Positions 17,334-27,901 are shown, counted from the first letter of the stretch. The stretch is 55,345 nucleotides of DNA from Prevotella sp. KH2C16 (GCF_900113305.1 NZ_FOOW01000018.1:1-55345), one strand, 5' to 3'. The notes: generated from the letters alone by a model not told the origin. Translations and numbers: made by a program.

Positions 17334-19613
17334 TTATTTTTCCGTGAAATAATTCACTTTCACTTCCTGCCCATTCTTATCCAGCACCCTCAGCCGGAGC
17401 TGTCCGCCATTGTGGTCGAAGTAGCGCACATAGAGCGGATGGAGCCCCCGCTTCATGGCATGCTGCCCTATAATCTCGCGCGCAGAATGCTCCCCGTCGT
17501 TGTCTACGACCATCTTATCGTCAATTTTCAGGTAGCTCCCGTCATCGGAAAGCAGGGCAAAAGTATAGATATCGTCGGCCGGCACCTCGACATATCCGGT
17601 TATAATGAGCCCGATATTGCCGCTTGCCTCCTTGGGGATGCTCACTTCCGGCACCTCATAATGCCCGTTGAGCTTCACCTTGTCTATGCCTGCACAGTCC
17701 GCGCCATCGTAGTCATACCACGCGGCCTTCAGTCCTGGCTTCACGGACGGCATACTCACGGCCGGCGCAAAGTCCTCGCGAATCCAGCTGGCTTTTACGA
17801 AATCGCCCTTGCGTCCTTCCTTCGTGAAGGTGCGGAAGGTGAAGTCGATAGGCTCCGTAACCGCAAAGGGGCCGGTATAGAGCTTGGAATCTGCCTGCGG
17901 AATGCTGCCGTCGGTGGTATAGCGGATGACGGCCGACGGATCCTGACATTGCAGGTTCACCTCCCCGCGGTCGGTAAACACATTGGTATTATAGAATCCG
18001 GTGAGGTCGGGCGTGCGATAGTTCACGCCCAGAAGGTGCAGGCGGTCATAATGGCCGGCCAGTCGGTGCTGAAAGTCTTGCAGGTTCATCACCTCCGGAC
18101 GGCTCCATCCCAGCTCCGCAACGGCTATCATCCGTGGGAAAGCCTGATACCACATGCGCTCGAAAGTGGGCACCCACTCCGTCCAAAGACAGCCCTGCAC
18201 ACCGAGCACAAGGCCTTTTTCCGCATCGGTAAGCCCTCCGCCCAAGGGGTTGAAAGCATAAATCTTCGGAATGGAGTTCATGTCTTCCTCATAATCTATA
18301 TAGAATTCTTTATTAGGCGCACAAATAAAGCGATTGCCGTGGGAGGTTGCCTGCTTGGGAGCCAGCGGCTTCCAACTGCGCCACCACATGATGGTAGAGG
18401 TGGGCGTAAGGCCTCCCTCAATGACATCATCCCATGCCAACATCTCCTTTCCGTTGGCATTGAAGAACTGCTCCATATAGTTATTGAACCAGGTCTGTAA
18501 CTGCGGCTCGGTCGTCAGGCCGTTTTCCTTCATGCGTTTCTGGCAATCGGGGCATTCTTTCCAGTACTTCATGTCCGCCTCGTCGCCGCCGATATGCACA
18601 TATTTTGAGGGGAAGAGCCCGAAGACCTCCCGCCATACATCCTTGCAGAAATCGAGCATTTTGTCCTTGCCCGGGCACATCGGCGTGGTGAAGAGCTTGC
18701 CCCAGCCCGTCTTCTTGAAGCAGGAGATCCCGTCGTAATTGGCTATGGCCGCCAGACTATGCCCCGGCATGTCGATCTCTGGGATGACCTCTATGCCCCG
18801 CACGGCGGCATAGTCTACGATTTCCCGAATGTCCTGCTGTGTGTAATAACCGCCATACTGCTGCTCGCCGGCAGCGGTGCGGCGGATTTTCGAGGGCTGA
18901 ATCTCCAGTTCCGGATTGTCCTCCGCCTTGGCACGAGCCATGCAGATGGAGTCTTGATTGTTGAAGGTGCGCCACGCCCCGTTGCTCGTTAGCAGCGGAT
19001 ACTTCTTTATTTCGACGCGCCAACCTTGGTCATCGGTAAGATGCCAGTGGAATTTATCAATCTTGTAGAGAGCCAGTACATCAAGCAGAGCTTCCACCTC
19101 GGCCTTCGTGAAGAAGTGGCGGGAGCAGTCGAAGTGCATACCTCGCCAGTCGAAACGCGGTTCGTCGGTAATGGATACATAAGGCAAAGTCCAGCGTTTA
19201 CCCGCAACAGGCGATAAAGACTCTATCTCCCCGGCAAACAACTGGCGCAGGGTGGCAATGCCGTTGATGACTCCCCGATAGGTGTTTCCCTCTATCCGCA
19301 CGCCGTTCTTATGCACCCGCAGAGTATAAGAACCCTTCTTACCCGCAGCAGTAAGTGCCAGCTGGATGGTGCCCTTACCCTTCTTCAGCTTCATCGGATA
19401 GCCCGTGGCCTTGCCGATCATGCGCGACAGATAGTCGGCAGCCGGCCTCAACTGTGCGTTCTCGTAGCTGATGGTAGCACCTTTCGACAATACGAACTCG
19501 CCTGTTCCCCACTCCACCTTGACGGGCTGGGGAATCAACGCAGGCCTCTGGGCCATGGCCGTCATGCCGAGTAGCAAGAGGCACAGCGAAACAAAAAGCT
19601 TAGTATATTTCAT
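17334..19613 (-). CDS. beta-N-acetylhexosaminidase, GH20, with PA14 domain
   Basis: A 759-residue exported glycosidase removing terminal beta-linked GlcNAc or GalNAc. Signal peptide (FVSLCLLLLGMTAMAQ), a GH20b N-terminal domain (about 25-145), then the GH20 catalytic barrel (about 150-500) with FHWHLTDDQGWR and the catalytic Asp-Glu pair D344-E345 in HIGGDEADMKYW. A chitobiase C-terminal-type domain at about 545-610 (VIRYTTDGSIPQAD) and a PA14 domain at about 625-745 (YTFALLSDDGSYLKIDDK) follow. PA14 suggests carbohydrate binding at the cell surface or in the periplasm. It stands alone, convergent with cutC. Host glycans or peptidoglycan fragments are plausible substrates. Confidence 0.93.
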   Translation of the reverse strand: MKYTKLFVSLCLLLLGMTAMAQRPALIPQPVKVEWGTGEFVLSKGATISYENAQLRPAADYLSRMIGKATGYPMKLKKGKGTIQLALTAAGKKGSYTLRVHKNGVRIEGNTYRGVINGIATLRQLFAGEIESLSPVAGKRWTLPYVSITDEPRFDWRGMHFDCSRHFFTKAEVEALLDVLALYKIDKFHWHLTDDQGWRVEIKKYPLLTSNGAWRTFNNQDSICMARAKAEDNPELEIQPSKIRRTAAGEQQYGGYYTQQDIREIVDYAAVRGIEVIPEIDMPGHSLAAIANYDGISCFKKTGWGKLFTTPMCPGKDKMLDFCKDVWREVFGLFPSKYVHIGGDEADMKYWKECPDCQKRMKENGLTTEPQLQTWFNNYMEQFFNANGKEMLAWDDVIEGGLTPTSTIMWWRSWKPLAPKQATSHGNRFICAPNKEFYIDYEEDMNSIPKIYAFNPLGGGLTDAEKGLVLGVQGCLWTEWVPTFERMWYQAFPRMIAVAELGWSRPEVMNLQDFQHRLAGHYDRLHLLGVNYRTPDLTGFYNTNVFTDRGEVNLQCQDPSAVIRYTTDGSIPQADSKLYTGPFAVTEPIDFTFRTFTKEGRKGDFVKASWIREDFAPAVSMPSVKPGLKAAWYDYDGADCAGIDKVKLNGHYEVPEVSIPKEASGNIGLIITGYVEVPADDIYTFALLSDDGSYLKIDDKMVVDNDGEHSAREIIGQHAMKRGLHPLYVRYFDHNGGQLRLRVLDKNGQEVKVNYFTEK

Positions 19614-19635
19614 AATTACAGGTTTTTATTCTGTA

Positions 19636-19643
19636 CAAAGTTA
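19636..19643 (-). promoter_or_regulatory. -7 box for the hexosaminidase gene
   Basis: TAACTTTG on the minus strand, 22 bases before the ATG at 19613; no clear -33 box. Confidence 0.5.
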
Positions 19644-19740
19644 GCAAAAAAACTCCAGATTCTGCCTGTGAAACCCGTAAAAGGTAAAAAGCTCTTGAAT
19701 AAAACATTCCTTCCAGACCATCATTTAGCGTTTTTTTTCA

Positions 19741-19748
19741 TAACTTTG
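19741..19748 (+). promoter_or_regulatory. -7 box for the EreA/ChaN-like gene
   Basis: TAACTTTG followed by C, 23 bases before the ATG at 19772. Confidence 0.5.
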
Positions 19749-19771
19749 CCTCATCCTTAATTCAAATATTT

Positions 19772-20968
19772 ATGTCCGAAATGAAAAAGATACTGATATT
19801 CATCTTCTGCAGCTTGTCGCTGGCTGCACCGACCCAGACAAGTCAAAGTCATATCCGTGATAACATATCCGACTACACAAGCTTCCTGCAAGGGCAGACG
19901 ACTACGCCCTACGACTATATCAAAGGCAAGTTCAGGGACTACGATGTGGTAGCCCTCGGCGAGGACCATTGGGTCAGCGACCACATGAAGTTTCTGTCCT
20001 CGTTCCTCCAAGAAGCGGAGAGCGACACCACATTTCACATCGACGCGCTGGCCTGGGAGAGCGGAAACATCATAGACCAGGGCAAGGCCGACACCCTCAT
20101 GGCAGCCCCTTCCTTCCGAGAAGAGCTGGCCCTCCAGATACTCCGGGATGCCGCCGACACCTACGGATGGCCGTATCGGGAGGCCGTAGACGCGCTGAAG
20201 GCACTGTGGCACTACGCCAAGGTGCAGAAGAAACGCACCCGTCTCCTGCTCTTGGACCCGCCCTATATGCTTCAGGCTCTCGACGGAGAGAAGTATCATT
20301 TCACGCTCAGTCGCGACCAGTCGATGGCCAACCGGATAACCGGCTACATCCAATCCGGGCGCAAAGTGCTGTTCTATGCGGGTTCCGCCCATACGCAAAA
20401 CCAGTTTCACGCCGTCTTCCTGCAGAGATACGGGCGGTATGCCGTCCAGGCCACGGCGGGCAAGATACTCAAGACGCTCTATCCCCGCAAGGTCTTCTCC
20501 ATCAAGTTGTGGGGCGGGCTCATGGGCAGCAACGGCTATATGCCCAGCAACGACTCCTTCAGATGGCAACGATGCGGCGACGGGAAAGCCGACGAGGCCT
20601 TTGAGCGCAACGGCAACAAGCCCTTGGGATTCGACATCGCCGACAGTCCGTTTGCCGACATGAAGGTCAACGACTACTTCCATTTCTCATACACCGAGCA
20701 GATGCTGAGCACGACCAACGGAAGTCCTTTCCGGGAGGCGGAGACCCTGAAAGACCGGATAGACGGCATCATCTTCCTCCATTCCGTCAGCAAATTCACC
20801 ATCCCGCACATAGAGCCGTCCGTCTTCAACGATGCCTTCATCCGACGAATCGGCAAGCGCACGGGCGGAAGCGTCAAGTCTCTTGCCGATGTCTATGCAC
20901 TCATTCAAGAAAAACACCCTACCCTGGCACCCGAAATCGAGCGGCTGAAGACACTGCCCAAACAATAG
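19772..20968 (+). CDS. exported EreA/ChaN-like protein of unknown function
   Basis: A 398-residue protein with a signal peptide (ILIFIFCSLSLAAPTQTSQ); a second ATG at 19781 is an equally good start. Motifs VVALGEDHWVSDH, LAWESGNIID, SRDQSMANRI and VLFYAGSAHTQNQF recall the erythromycin-esterase/ChaN superfamily, in which conserved Glu, His and Arg residues form the active site. The order GEDH, then RDxxMA, then G(S/N)AH matches. Substrate is unknown: ChaN proteins bind haem and EreA hydrolyses macrolides, but similarity here is at the fold level only. The gene stands alone with its own promoter. Confidence 0.6.
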   Translation: MSEMKKILIFIFCSLSLAAPTQTSQSHIRDNISDYTSFLQGQTTTPYDYIKGKFRDYDVVALGEDHWVSDHMKFLSSFLQEAESDTTFHIDALAWESGNIIDQGKADTLMAAPSFREELALQILRDAADTYGWPYREAVDALKALWHYAKVQKKRTRLLLLDPPYMLQALDGEKYHFTLSRDQSMANRITGYIQSGRKVLFYAGSAHTQNQFHAVFLQRYGRYAVQATAGKILKTLYPRKVFSIKLWGGLMGSNGYMPSNDSFRWQRCGDGKADEAFERNGNKPLGFDIADSPFADMKVNDYFHFSYTEQMLSTTNGSPFREAETLKDRIDGIIFLHSVSKFTIPHIEPSVFNDAFIRRIGKRTGGSVKSLADVYALIQEKHPTLAPEIERLKTLPKQ

Positions 20969-21027
20969 GAAGAAAAGCGAGGGGCGGTTCGCCAGATTCC
21001 TAACAGCCGTCAGGAGCCTGACAAAAT

Positions 21028-21093
21028 CGGCGATTTTGTCCCATGATTTCGGCGATTTTGTCCTTCAATCTCGCCGATTTTGTCAGACGGACA
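21028..21093. repeat. 22-nt-period direct repeat with CGGCGATTTTGTC units
   Basis: Three units start at 21028, 21050 and 21072 (CGGCGATTTTGTCC, the same again, then CGCCGATTTTGTCA). The first is preceded by AAAAT, making AAAATCGGCGATTTT, a near-perfect inverted repeat. It lies in the 226-base gap between two convergent genes. Confidence 0.75.
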
Positions 21094-21148
21094 GCGGCCT
21101 TTTAGAAGACGGCCGCCCATTCTTCGGTATGTCAAAAACCATAGAAAA

Positions 21149-21175
21149 CAAAAAAGGGAGCCGTCTCCGGCTCCC
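21149..21175 (-). terminator. intrinsic terminator after the Kdo transferase gene
   Basis: On the minus strand GGGAGCCG pairs with CGGCTCCC around a 4-base loop (21156-21175) and is followed by a run of T. It ends the gltX-kdtA transcript. Confidence 0.85.
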
Positions 21176-21194
21176 GAATCTCTTATCTACAGGA

Positions 21195-22457
21195 CTAAAG
21201 CGATACATCCGAGAGTATCTTCCGGGTGGCTCCCGTCATGCGTTCCACAAACTTTCCGGCCGCCTCACCGCTCTGTTTCAGGAAGTCGGCATCCGCCTCT
21301 AAGCGGGTCATCAGCTTCCCGAAGCTCGCGGAGTCCTGAATCTCGAAACCGCCTCCGGCTGCCAGCAGCCCCTGCGCCTCCTGAAACTTCTTATTGTTGG
21401 GGCCGAAGATGACGGGCATGTCCCATACCGCCGCCTCGAGCACATTGTGTATGCCGACGCCGAATCCACCGCCTACATATGCCACGCTGCCGTAGTGGTA
21501 GATGCTGGAGAGCAGTCCGAAGCAGTCGACAATCAGGCAGTCGGCCTCCCCTGCACTCTCCTCCGTGGCCTGCGTATAGCGCACGGTCTTGCGGTCGAGG
21601 CGGTCGAGAATCTGCTTCAGGTGTTCCTCCCCGATGACATGGGGCGCTATGATGAGCTTCCAGTCCTTGCGCGCATTCAGGTAGTCGATGAATATCTCCT
21701 CGTCGGGAGGCCACGAAGAGCCGGCCACGAAGACCTTCGGAGCTGCGTCGCTCACGCTTACCCCCTGTTCGGGAGAGCGAGGGCCGCTGCCGACAAAGGC
21801 CTCAACGATGGGCAGCCGTTTGGCTGCCGCCTTGATTTGGAGCACCCGGTCGAAGCGGGTGTCGCCGACCACCGTCACGCAATCAATGCCGATGGTATGG
21901 AGCAGCGACTTGCTGATCTTGTTCTGCACATAGAAATGCGAGAAGCAGCGGAGCACGCGCCCGTAGGCCGATCCATACCAGCGGAAGAAAATCTGGTCGC
22001 GACGGAAGATGCTGCTCACGCTGTAGGTGGGTATGCCGCGATACTTCATGATGTGCAGATAGTTGTACCAGAACTCGTATTTGATGAAGAACGCCATCAC
22101 GGGACGCACCGTGCGCAGGAACTCACGGGCGTTGCCGACGGTGTCGACGGGCAGGTAACAGATGATGTCCGCTCCCTGATAGTTCTTCCGCACCTCGTAG
22201 CCCGAGGGCGAGAAGAAGGTAAGGAGAATCTTATACTGCGGGTGCTCGGCGCGTATCTGCTCCATCAAAGGGCGTCCTTGCTCAAACTCCCCGAGCGACG
22301 CTGCATGAAACCAGATGTACCGGGCATCAGGGTCTACCTTCTCGCGAAGCACCCGCACAGCCTCGCGCTGCCCCCGCCACATCTTCCTCACCTTATCGGA
22401 GAAGAGGCTTGCCACGGCGATGCCGAACTGCATCAAATACATTAATATATTATACAT
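21195..22457 (-). CDS. waaA: 3-deoxy-D-manno-octulosonate (Kdo) transferase
   Basis: A 420-residue GT-B glycosyltransferase that attaches Kdo to lipid A at the cytoplasmic face of the inner membrane. The N-terminus is hydrophobic (YNILMYLMQFGIAVASLF), as expected for its membrane anchor. WFHAASLGEFEQGRP (residues 49-63) holds the catalytic Glu at 57, and FIKYEFWYNYL and GGGFGVGIHNVLEA are further family signatures. Length is normal. It follows gltX by 48 bases on the same strand with no promoter or terminator between, so the two are probably an operon. Confidence 0.93.
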   Translation of the reverse strand: MYNILMYLMQFGIAVASLFSDKVRKMWRGQREAVRVLREKVDPDARYIWFHAASLGEFEQGRPLMEQIRAEHPQYKILLTFFSPSGYEVRKNYQGADIICYLPVDTVGNAREFLRTVRPVMAFFIKYEFWYNYLHIMKYRGIPTYSVSSIFRRDQIFFRWYGSAYGRVLRCFSHFYVQNKISKSLLHTIGIDCVTVVGDTRFDRVLQIKAAAKRLPIVEAFVGSGPRSPEQGVSVSDAAPKVFVAGSSWPPDEEIFIDYLNARKDWKLIIAPHVIGEEHLKQILDRLDRKTVRYTQATEESAGEADCLIVDCFGLLSSIYHYGSVAYVGGGFGVGIHNVLEAAVWDMPVIFGPNNKKFQEAQGLLAAGGGFEIQDSASFGKLMTRLEADADFLKQSGEAAGKFVERMTGATRKILSDVSL

Positions 22458-22505
22458 ACCTATAACCTGACGCTATCTTCCGATGAGAAAAGATGGTTAA
22501 TGGGG

Positions 22506-24023
22506 CTATTTCAATATTTCGATGGCCTTCTTCAGGCGGCGGAGAGTCTCCTGCTTGCCCAGGAATGCCGATATATCAAACATTCCGGGACCCTTGCCCT
22601 CGCCCACGAGAGCGAGCCGGAAGGCGTTCATCACATCGCCAAGCTTGTAGCCTTTGTCCTCCACCCACTTGAGGACGACGGGCTCCTGACCCTCGATGCT
22701 GAAGTCGTCGATGCCCTCGAGAACGGCCATGAGCTCGGTCATCTGCCGGGAGGAATACTCCTTCCAGCGTTTGCGTACGGTCTTCTCGTCATACGCCGTC
22801 GGGGCGATGAAGAAGAAAGAGCACAGCGGCCAGAGCTCCTTGACGAAGCTCACGCGGTCTTTCATCAGATGCACCACCGTCGTGATGCGCTCCATGCTCT
22901 CGTCAATGCCGTTGTTGGCAACAATCGGGGCAAAGAGGCCGGCTATCTCCTCGTCTGACTTGCGGAGGATATACTCGTGGTTGAACCATATTCCTTTCTG
23001 ATAGTCGAACTTCGCCCCGCTCTTAGAACACTTGGTGATGTCGAAGGCCTGAACCAGCTCGTCGAGCGAGAAGAGCTCCTGCTCCGTGCCCGGATTCCAG
23101 CCCAAGAGGGCAAGGAAGTTGACCACGGCCTCGGGAAAATATCCGCTCTCGCGGTATCCGGAGGAGACTTCGCCGGTCTTGGGGTCGTGCCATTCCAAGG
23201 GGAAAACGGGAAAACCGAGGCGGTCGCCGTCGCGCTTGGAGAGCTTGCCCTTGCCTTCCGGCTTCAGCAGCAGGGGCAGATGGGCGAACCGGGGCATGGT
23301 GCCCTCCCAGCCGAAGGCCTTGTAGAGCAGCACATGCAGGGGTGCGGAGGGCAGCCACTCCTCGCCTCGGATAACATGGGTGATCTCCATCAGGTGGTCG
23401 TCCACTATGTTCGCGAGATGATAGGTGGGCAGTTCATCCGCGCTCTTATAGAGCACCTTGTCGTCGAGAATGTCGCTTTTCACATGCACGGAGCCGCGAA
23501 TCAAGTCATCCACGACAATCTCCTGGCCGGGTTCCACCTTGAAACGGACGGTGTATTGCTGGCCGTCGGCAATCAGGCTCTCCCATTCCGACGAAGCTAT
23601 CGTCAGCGAATTGCGCATCTGCATGCGGGTATGGGCGTCATATTGGAAGTTCTGGACCTCAGCACGCTTGGCCTCCAGTTCCTCCGGCGTGTCGAAAGCG
23701 TAGTAAGCCTTACCCTCATCGAGAAGCTGGCTGACATATTTCTTATAGATTTCCCGCCGTTCGCTCTGGCGATAAGGACCGTGAGAGCCGCCGAAGCTGA
23801 CACCCTCGTCGAACTTGATTCCCAGCCAGCGGAAGGCCTCGATAATATATTCCTCGGCTCCCGGGACGAAGCGGTGGGAGTCGGTATCCTCTATCCTGAA
23901 CACAAAGTCGCCCCCGTGCTGCCTGGCAAAGAGGTAATTAAAAAGGGCTGTACGCACTCCCCCGATGTGCAGAGGACCTGTGGGACTTGGTGCAAAACGC
24001 ACGCGGACTTTTCTTTCTGACAT
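22506..24023 (-). CDS. gltX: glutamyl-tRNA synthetase
   Basis: A 505-residue class I aminoacyl-tRNA synthetase. [20 protein letters not shown] holds the HIGH-type motif at residue 19, and [11 protein letters not shown] is the KMSKS motif. FRIEDTD and [15 protein letters not shown] are family signatures. The start at 24021-24023 ([10 protein letters not shown]) is chosen because the conserved domain begins at once; the frame stays open about 40 codons further upstream but reads through the promoter and AT-rich spacer. It is divergent from the HD-domain gene. Confidence 0.95.
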   Translation of the reverse strand: MSERKVRVRFAPSPTGPLHIGGVRTALFNYLFARQHGGDFVFRIEDTDSHRFVPGAEEYIIEAFRWLGIKFDEGVSFGGSHGPYRQSERREIYKKYVSQLLDEGKAYYAFDTPEELEAKRAEVQNFQYDAHTRMQMRNSLTIASSEWESLIADGQQYTVRFKVEPGQEIVVDDLIRGSVHVKSDILDDKVLYKSADELPTYHLANIVDDHLMEITHVIRGEEWLPSAPLHVLLYKAFGWEGTMPRFAHLPLLLKPEGKGKLSKRDGDRLGFPVFPLEWHDPKTGEVSSGYRESGYFPEAVVNFLALLGWNPGTEQELFSLDELVQAFDITKCSKSGAKFDYQKGIWFNHEYILRKSDEEIAGLFAPIVANNGIDESMERITTVVHLMKDRVSFVKELWPLCSFFFIAPTAYDEKTVRKRWKEYSSRQMTELMAVLEGIDDFSIEGQEPVVLKWVEDKGYKLGDVMNAFRLALVGEGKGPGMFDISAFLGKQETLRRLKKAIEILK

Positions 24024-24056
24024 TCTAAAAAATGAAGGTAAGTTGTAATTTTTGTG

Positions 24057-24064
24057 CAAAATTA
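24057..24064 (-). promoter_or_regulatory. -7 box for gltX
   Basis: TAATTTTG followed by C on the minus strand, 33 bases before the chosen ATG. It supports the downstream start for gltX, since longer starts would lie upstream of the promoter. Confidence 0.55.
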
Positions 24065-24129
24065 CTATTTTTTTTCGAGTATTGCGTATTTTTTTCGTAT
24101 TTTCGCAAGGTAAACTATATTTATAAGAT

Positions 24130-26241
24130 ATGAAGTTCAACTCTTTAGATAATCACTATTGGCGTAATCTGCTGACGCGCATCATACTGGTATCGCTCAC
24201 CATCCTGCTCATCGTGTGGTTTCTTCCCCGCAACGAGGGGCCAAGTTTCCGCTACGATATCAATAAGCCCTGGATGTACGGATCATTCATTGCGCGCTTC
24301 GATTTTCCCATTTATAAGACAGAGGAGACCATCAAGGCACAGCAAGACTCCATGATGAAGGCCTTCCAACCGTATTACAACTATGACCTGAAAGTGGAGA
24401 CCGAGCAGCTGAACAGGCTCCGACAGGACTTCAAGGATGGGTTTCCGGGACTTCCGCGGGAATATGTCTCGCTGGTCATAGCCCGCCTGCACAGGCTCTA
24501 TCAGGCCGGAATCATGAACGCACCGGAGTATGGGGTCCTCGCGAAAGACTCCTCCAACATGATTCGGGTGGTCAATGGAAAGGAGGCACAGAGCCTCCAG
24601 ATCAAGTTTCCCTACTCCACCCTGACCGCCTACAACATGCTTTTCAGCGACGATCGGCTGGCGCCCCTGAAGCCGATATTGCAGAAATTCAACCTCAATG
24701 AATACATCGAGCCCAACCTGCTGTATGACAAAGAGCGCAGTGAGACGGAACTCAACGACTTGCTCAGCGGCATATCGCCCGCCAGCGGGATGGTGCTCAG
24801 CGGACAGAAAATCATCGACCGGGGCGAAATCGTGGACGAATACACCTACCGGGTGCTCTCTTCCTTCGAGCGGGAGCTGCAAAGACGGAGTGCCGCGACT
24901 ACCGAAATCACCTCCACCATCATCGGACAGCTCATCTATGTGAGCATCATGGTGCTGCTCTTCTCGTTCTACCTATGGCTCTTCCGCAGGGATTACTTCG
25001 CCAAGCCCCGCAGTATCACCATGCTCTATGCGATGATAACGATATTCCCCATCATCGTCTCCATCATGATGACGCACAATTTCTTCAGCGTCTACATACT
25101 TCCGTTCGCCATGGTGCCCATCTTCACGCGCATCTTCATGGACTCCCGGACGGCATTCATCACACATGTTACGATGATACTCATCTGCGCGGCCGCCGTC
25201 AAATACCAGTATGAGTTCATCATCGTGCAGATTGTGGCGGGACTCGTGGCCATCTATTCCCTGCGTGAACTTTCCCAAAGGGCACAGGTTCTCAAGACAG
25301 CACTCTTCGTTACACTGGCCAGCGCCTCCATTTACTTTGCCCTTCAACTCATGCAGAGCAACGATATAGCCAAGCTGGACCAAAGCATGTACTATCATTT
25401 TGCCGTCAATGGGGTGCTGCTCTTGCTGGTCTACCCGCTGATGTACCTTATCGAGAAGCTGTTCGGCTTCACCTCCAATGTTACGCTCTTCGAGCTTTCC
25501 AACACCAACAAGGGCGTTCTCCGGGACCTGAGCGAAGTCGCTCCGGGCACCTTCCAGCATTCCATCACCGTGGGAAACCTGGCTGCGGAGATTGCCAATA
25601 AGATCGGGGCGAACAGCCTTCTCGTGCGTACGGGAGCGCTATACCATGACATCGGGAAGATGGCGAACCCCGTCTTCTTCACCGAAAACCAAGCAGGCGT
25701 GAATCCGCACGACGCGCTCACCTCGCTCGAAAGCGCCCGCATCATCATCGGACATGTAATGGAAGGCGTGAAGACGGCGGAGAAGAACAATCTTCCCACG
25801 GTCATCAAGAACTTCATCCTCACGCATCACGGACGAGGGCTCGCCAAGTATTTCTATGTGAAAGAGCAGAATGCGCACCCCGGTGAGACCATAGACAAGA
25901 CCCCGTTCATGTATCCCGGCCCCAACCCGTTTACCCGCGAGCAGGCCATTTTGATGATGGCCGACACCGTGGAAGCGGCCTCACGCTCACTTTCCGACTA
26001 CACCGAGGAAAGCATCAGCGACCTCGTCAACAAGCTCATAGACCATCAGGTGGCCGACGGATACTATAAGGAGTGCCCCATCACCTTCCTGGATATCGAC
26101 CAAAGCAAGAAAGTTCTCATTGAGAGACTGATGTCCATCTACCACACGCGCATCCAATATCCCGAACTGAAGAAAAAAACCGAGGCCGGAGAAGAAACCC
26201 CTCGGAGAGAACACTATTATCAGGGAAAAAACCAGAAATAA
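24130..26241 (+). CDS. 7TM-HD family phosphohydrolase (PgpH-like, c-di-AMP phosphodiesterase family)
   Basis: A 703-residue inner-membrane protein. One N-terminal membrane helix (about 17-33), an extracytoplasmic 7TMR-HDED domain (about 40-265), a block of about seven helices (265-445) and a cytoplasmic HD domain (about 470-650). HD motif residues are H477 ([10 protein letters not shown]), H506-D507 (YHDIGKM) and the following HH in LTHHGRG. The architecture is that of PgpH, which hydrolyses the second messenger c-di-AMP. Substrate is inferred from family, not shown. The C-terminal tail is charged and Lys/Glu-rich. It is divergent from gltX with 106 bases between the start codons. Confidence 0.9.
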   Translation: MKFNSLDNHYWRNLLTRIILVSLTILLIVWFLPRNEGPSFRYDINKPWMYGSFIARFDFPIYKTEETIKAQQDSMMKAFQPYYNYDLKVETEQLNRLRQDFKDGFPGLPREYVSLVIARLHRLYQAGIMNAPEYGVLAKDSSNMIRVVNGKEAQSLQIKFPYSTLTAYNMLFSDDRLAPLKPILQKFNLNEYIEPNLLYDKERSETELNDLLSGISPASGMVLSGQKIIDRGEIVDEYTYRVLSSFERELQRRSAATTEITSTIIGQLIYVSIMVLLFSFYLWLFRRDYFAKPRSITMLYAMITIFPIIVSIMMTHNFFSVYILPFAMVPIFTRIFMDSRTAFITHVTMILICAAAVKYQYEFIIVQIVAGLVAIYSLRELSQRAQVLKTALFVTLASASIYFALQLMQSNDIAKLDQSMYYHFAVNGVLLLLVYPLMYLIEKLFGFTSNVTLFELSNTNKGVLRDLSEVAPGTFQHSITVGNLAAEIANKIGANSLLVRTGALYHDIGKMANPVFFTENQAGVNPHDALTSLESARIIIGHVMEGVKTAEKNNLPTVIKNFILTHHGRGLAKYFYVKEQNAHPGETIDKTPFMYPGPNPFTREQAILMMADTVEAASRSLSDYTEESISDLVNKLIDHQVADGYYKECPITFLDIDQSKKVLIERLMSIYHTRIQYPELKKKTEAGEETPRREHYYQGKNQK

Positions 26242-26247
26242 GCTTTT

Positions 26248-26281
26248 ATTCATGCACAGATTTCCAAATTTGTGCATGAAT
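26248..26281. terminator. hairpin after the HD-domain gene
   Basis: ATTCATGCACA (26248-26258) pairs with TGTGCATGAAT (26271-26281), a perfect 11-bp stem 6 bases after the stop. The downstream tract is only weakly T-rich (ATAAGGTTTT), so it may act as a weak terminator or stabilise the mRNA end. Confidence 0.5.
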
Positions 26282-26348
26282 ATAAGGTTTTATAGTTAAC
26301 ATTTATAAAAATAGTAAAACAAAAAGGCGTATTATAGAACACAATTCG

Positions 26349-26356
26349 TAACTTTG
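26349..26356 (+). promoter_or_regulatory. -7 box for the OmpP1/FadL-like gene
   Basis: TAACTTTG followed by C. The ATG at 26384 is 27 bases downstream; a TTG at 26354 lies inside this box and is therefore not the start. Confidence 0.55.
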
Positions 26357-26383
26357 CGGACAAATTTTTACAACTTTTTTAGA

Positions 26384-27901
26384 ATGATTAAATTAAAATT
26401 TGCCTGCTTAGCGATTGTTTTCTTTATGGCAGGCACGACCACCATGAGAGCTGGTGGCATCCTGACGAATACCAATCAGAGTATTAGTTTTCTTCGAAAT
26501 CCCGCCCGCGACGGTGCCATCGGCATCGACGGAGTCTACTCGAATCCAGCCGGAGTGGCCTTTATGAACGAGGGTTTCCACATAGCCTTCAACTGGCAGT
26601 CGGTATGGCAGACGCGCACCGTAACCACCACGAATCCCCTCTTCGCCTTAGGAGTGCAAAACGATGCTGCCACGAGCAAGACCTATAAGGGATACGCAAG
26701 GGCTCCTTTCCTGCCTTCCCTTCAGGGAGCCTACAATAAAGGCAGGTGGTCGCTCCAGTTCAACGCCACCATTACAGGCGGCGGAGGCAAGTGCGAGTTC
26801 AAGCAGGGCATCGGTTCCTTCGAGGGGGCTGTCGGCCAGATTGCCAACTCCCTGAAGCCGCTCGGGGCGACGGGATACGACCTGAACAGCTACATGCAGG
26901 GCAAGCAGTTCTATTTCGGGCTCACCGTCGGTGCCGCATACAAGGTAAACGAGCATCTCTCCGTCTACGGCGGTCTGCGCGCCCTGTACGGCATAGCCAC
27001 CTACAAGGCCAAGATTTCCGACATACGCGTCAACACCGCCAACGGCCTCATACCGTTCGGTACCTATCTTGACCAGACCAACGCTTATCTGGCCGGCAAC
27101 CTCGCCCAGGTACAGGCAGGGCTGAACCAACTGAAGCCCATCATCGACGCCCAGGGCGAGAATGCTCCCGAGCAATACCTCACGCAGTATAAAACCCTCC
27201 TTGCCACTCAGGCACAGCTCACCACGACACAGGCTTCGCTCACCCAGCTCGAGGTCTATCGCGAGGGTGTGAACCTCCAGTCCGACCAGACAGGCTTCGG
27301 CATAGCCCCCATCATCGGCGTGGACTACAAGACCGGGAACTTCAACCTTGCCGCCAAATACGAGTTCCGCACGCGCATGTCGATGAAGAATAAGTCTACC
27401 GTCGACGAGGTGATGGCCATCGAAGCGGTAAACCAGTTCCGCGACGGGACCTCCGTTCGTGAAGACAACCCCGCCCAGCTGGCCTTCGGAGCACAGTGGA
27501 GCGTACTGCCCAATGTGCGCCTCAATGCCGGCTATCACCACTTCTACGACGCCGAGTCGAAGAAATACGCCGACAAGCAGAAACTTCTCGACGGCGGCAC
27601 CAATGAGTATCTCGGCGGCGTAGAGTGGGATCCCGTGGACAATCTCACCGTGAGCGGCGGATTCCAGATTACCAAATACGGCCTCACCGACAGCTACATG
27701 AACGACATTTCATTCGTCGTAGACTCCTGGTCGTTCGGCCTCGGAGCCAAGTATCAGGTATCCGACAAGGTGGCCGTCAACGCAGCCTACTTCCAGACCA
27801 ACTACGGCGACTACCGCACGGCACCGTCGGCAGCAGGAGTGCAGAACTCCTTCACCCGCACCAACAAGGTGCTCGGCCTCGGCGTGGAAGTGGACTTCTA
27901 A
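26384..27901 (+). CDS. OmpP1/FadL/TodX-family outer-membrane transporter
   Basis: A 505-residue outer-membrane barrel of the long-chain fatty acid / hydrophobic compound transporter family. The signal peptide is at 1-26 (LAIVFFMAGTTTMRAGG); the mature N-terminal part contains NPARDGAIGIDGVYSNPAG, the NPA-type hatch signature of this family. The C-terminal half shows typical strands (FGIAPIIGVDYKTGNFNLAA, LAFGAQWSVLPNVRLNAGYH) and the protein ends in GVEVDF with terminal Phe. A helical Gln-rich insertion lies at about residues 235-290. It is probably monocistronic with its own promoter and a downstream terminator. Confidence 0.9.
   Translation: MIKLKFACLAIVFFMAGTTTMRAGGILTNTNQSISFLRNPARDGAIGIDGVYSNPAGVAFMNEGFHIAFNWQSVWQTRTVTTTNPLFALGVQNDAATSKTYKGYARAPFLPSLQGAYNKGRWSLQFNATITGGGGKCEFKQGIGSFEGAVGQIANSLKPLGATGYDLNSYMQGKQFYFGLTVGAAYKVNEHLSVYGGLRALYGIATYKAKISDIRVNTANGLIPFGTYLDQTNAYLAGNLAQVQAGLNQLKPIIDAQGENAPEQYLTQYKTLLATQAQLTTTQASLTQLEVYREGVNLQSDQTGFGIAPIIGVDYKTGNFNLAAKYEFRTRMSMKNKSTVDEVMAIEAVNQFRDGTSVREDNPAQLAFGAQWSVLPNVRLNAGYHHFYDAESKKYADKQKLLDGGTNEYLGGVEWDPVDNLTVSGGFQITKYGLTDSYMNDISFVVDSWSFGLGAKYQVSDKVAVNAAYFQTNYGDYRTAPSAAGVQNSFTRTNKVLGLGVEVDF

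Noticed and set aside
24024..24140. A 39-residue N-terminal extension of GltX
   Set aside because: It would begin upstream of the gltX promoter box and overlap the start of the divergent HD-domain gene; the conserved domain begins right at MSERK.
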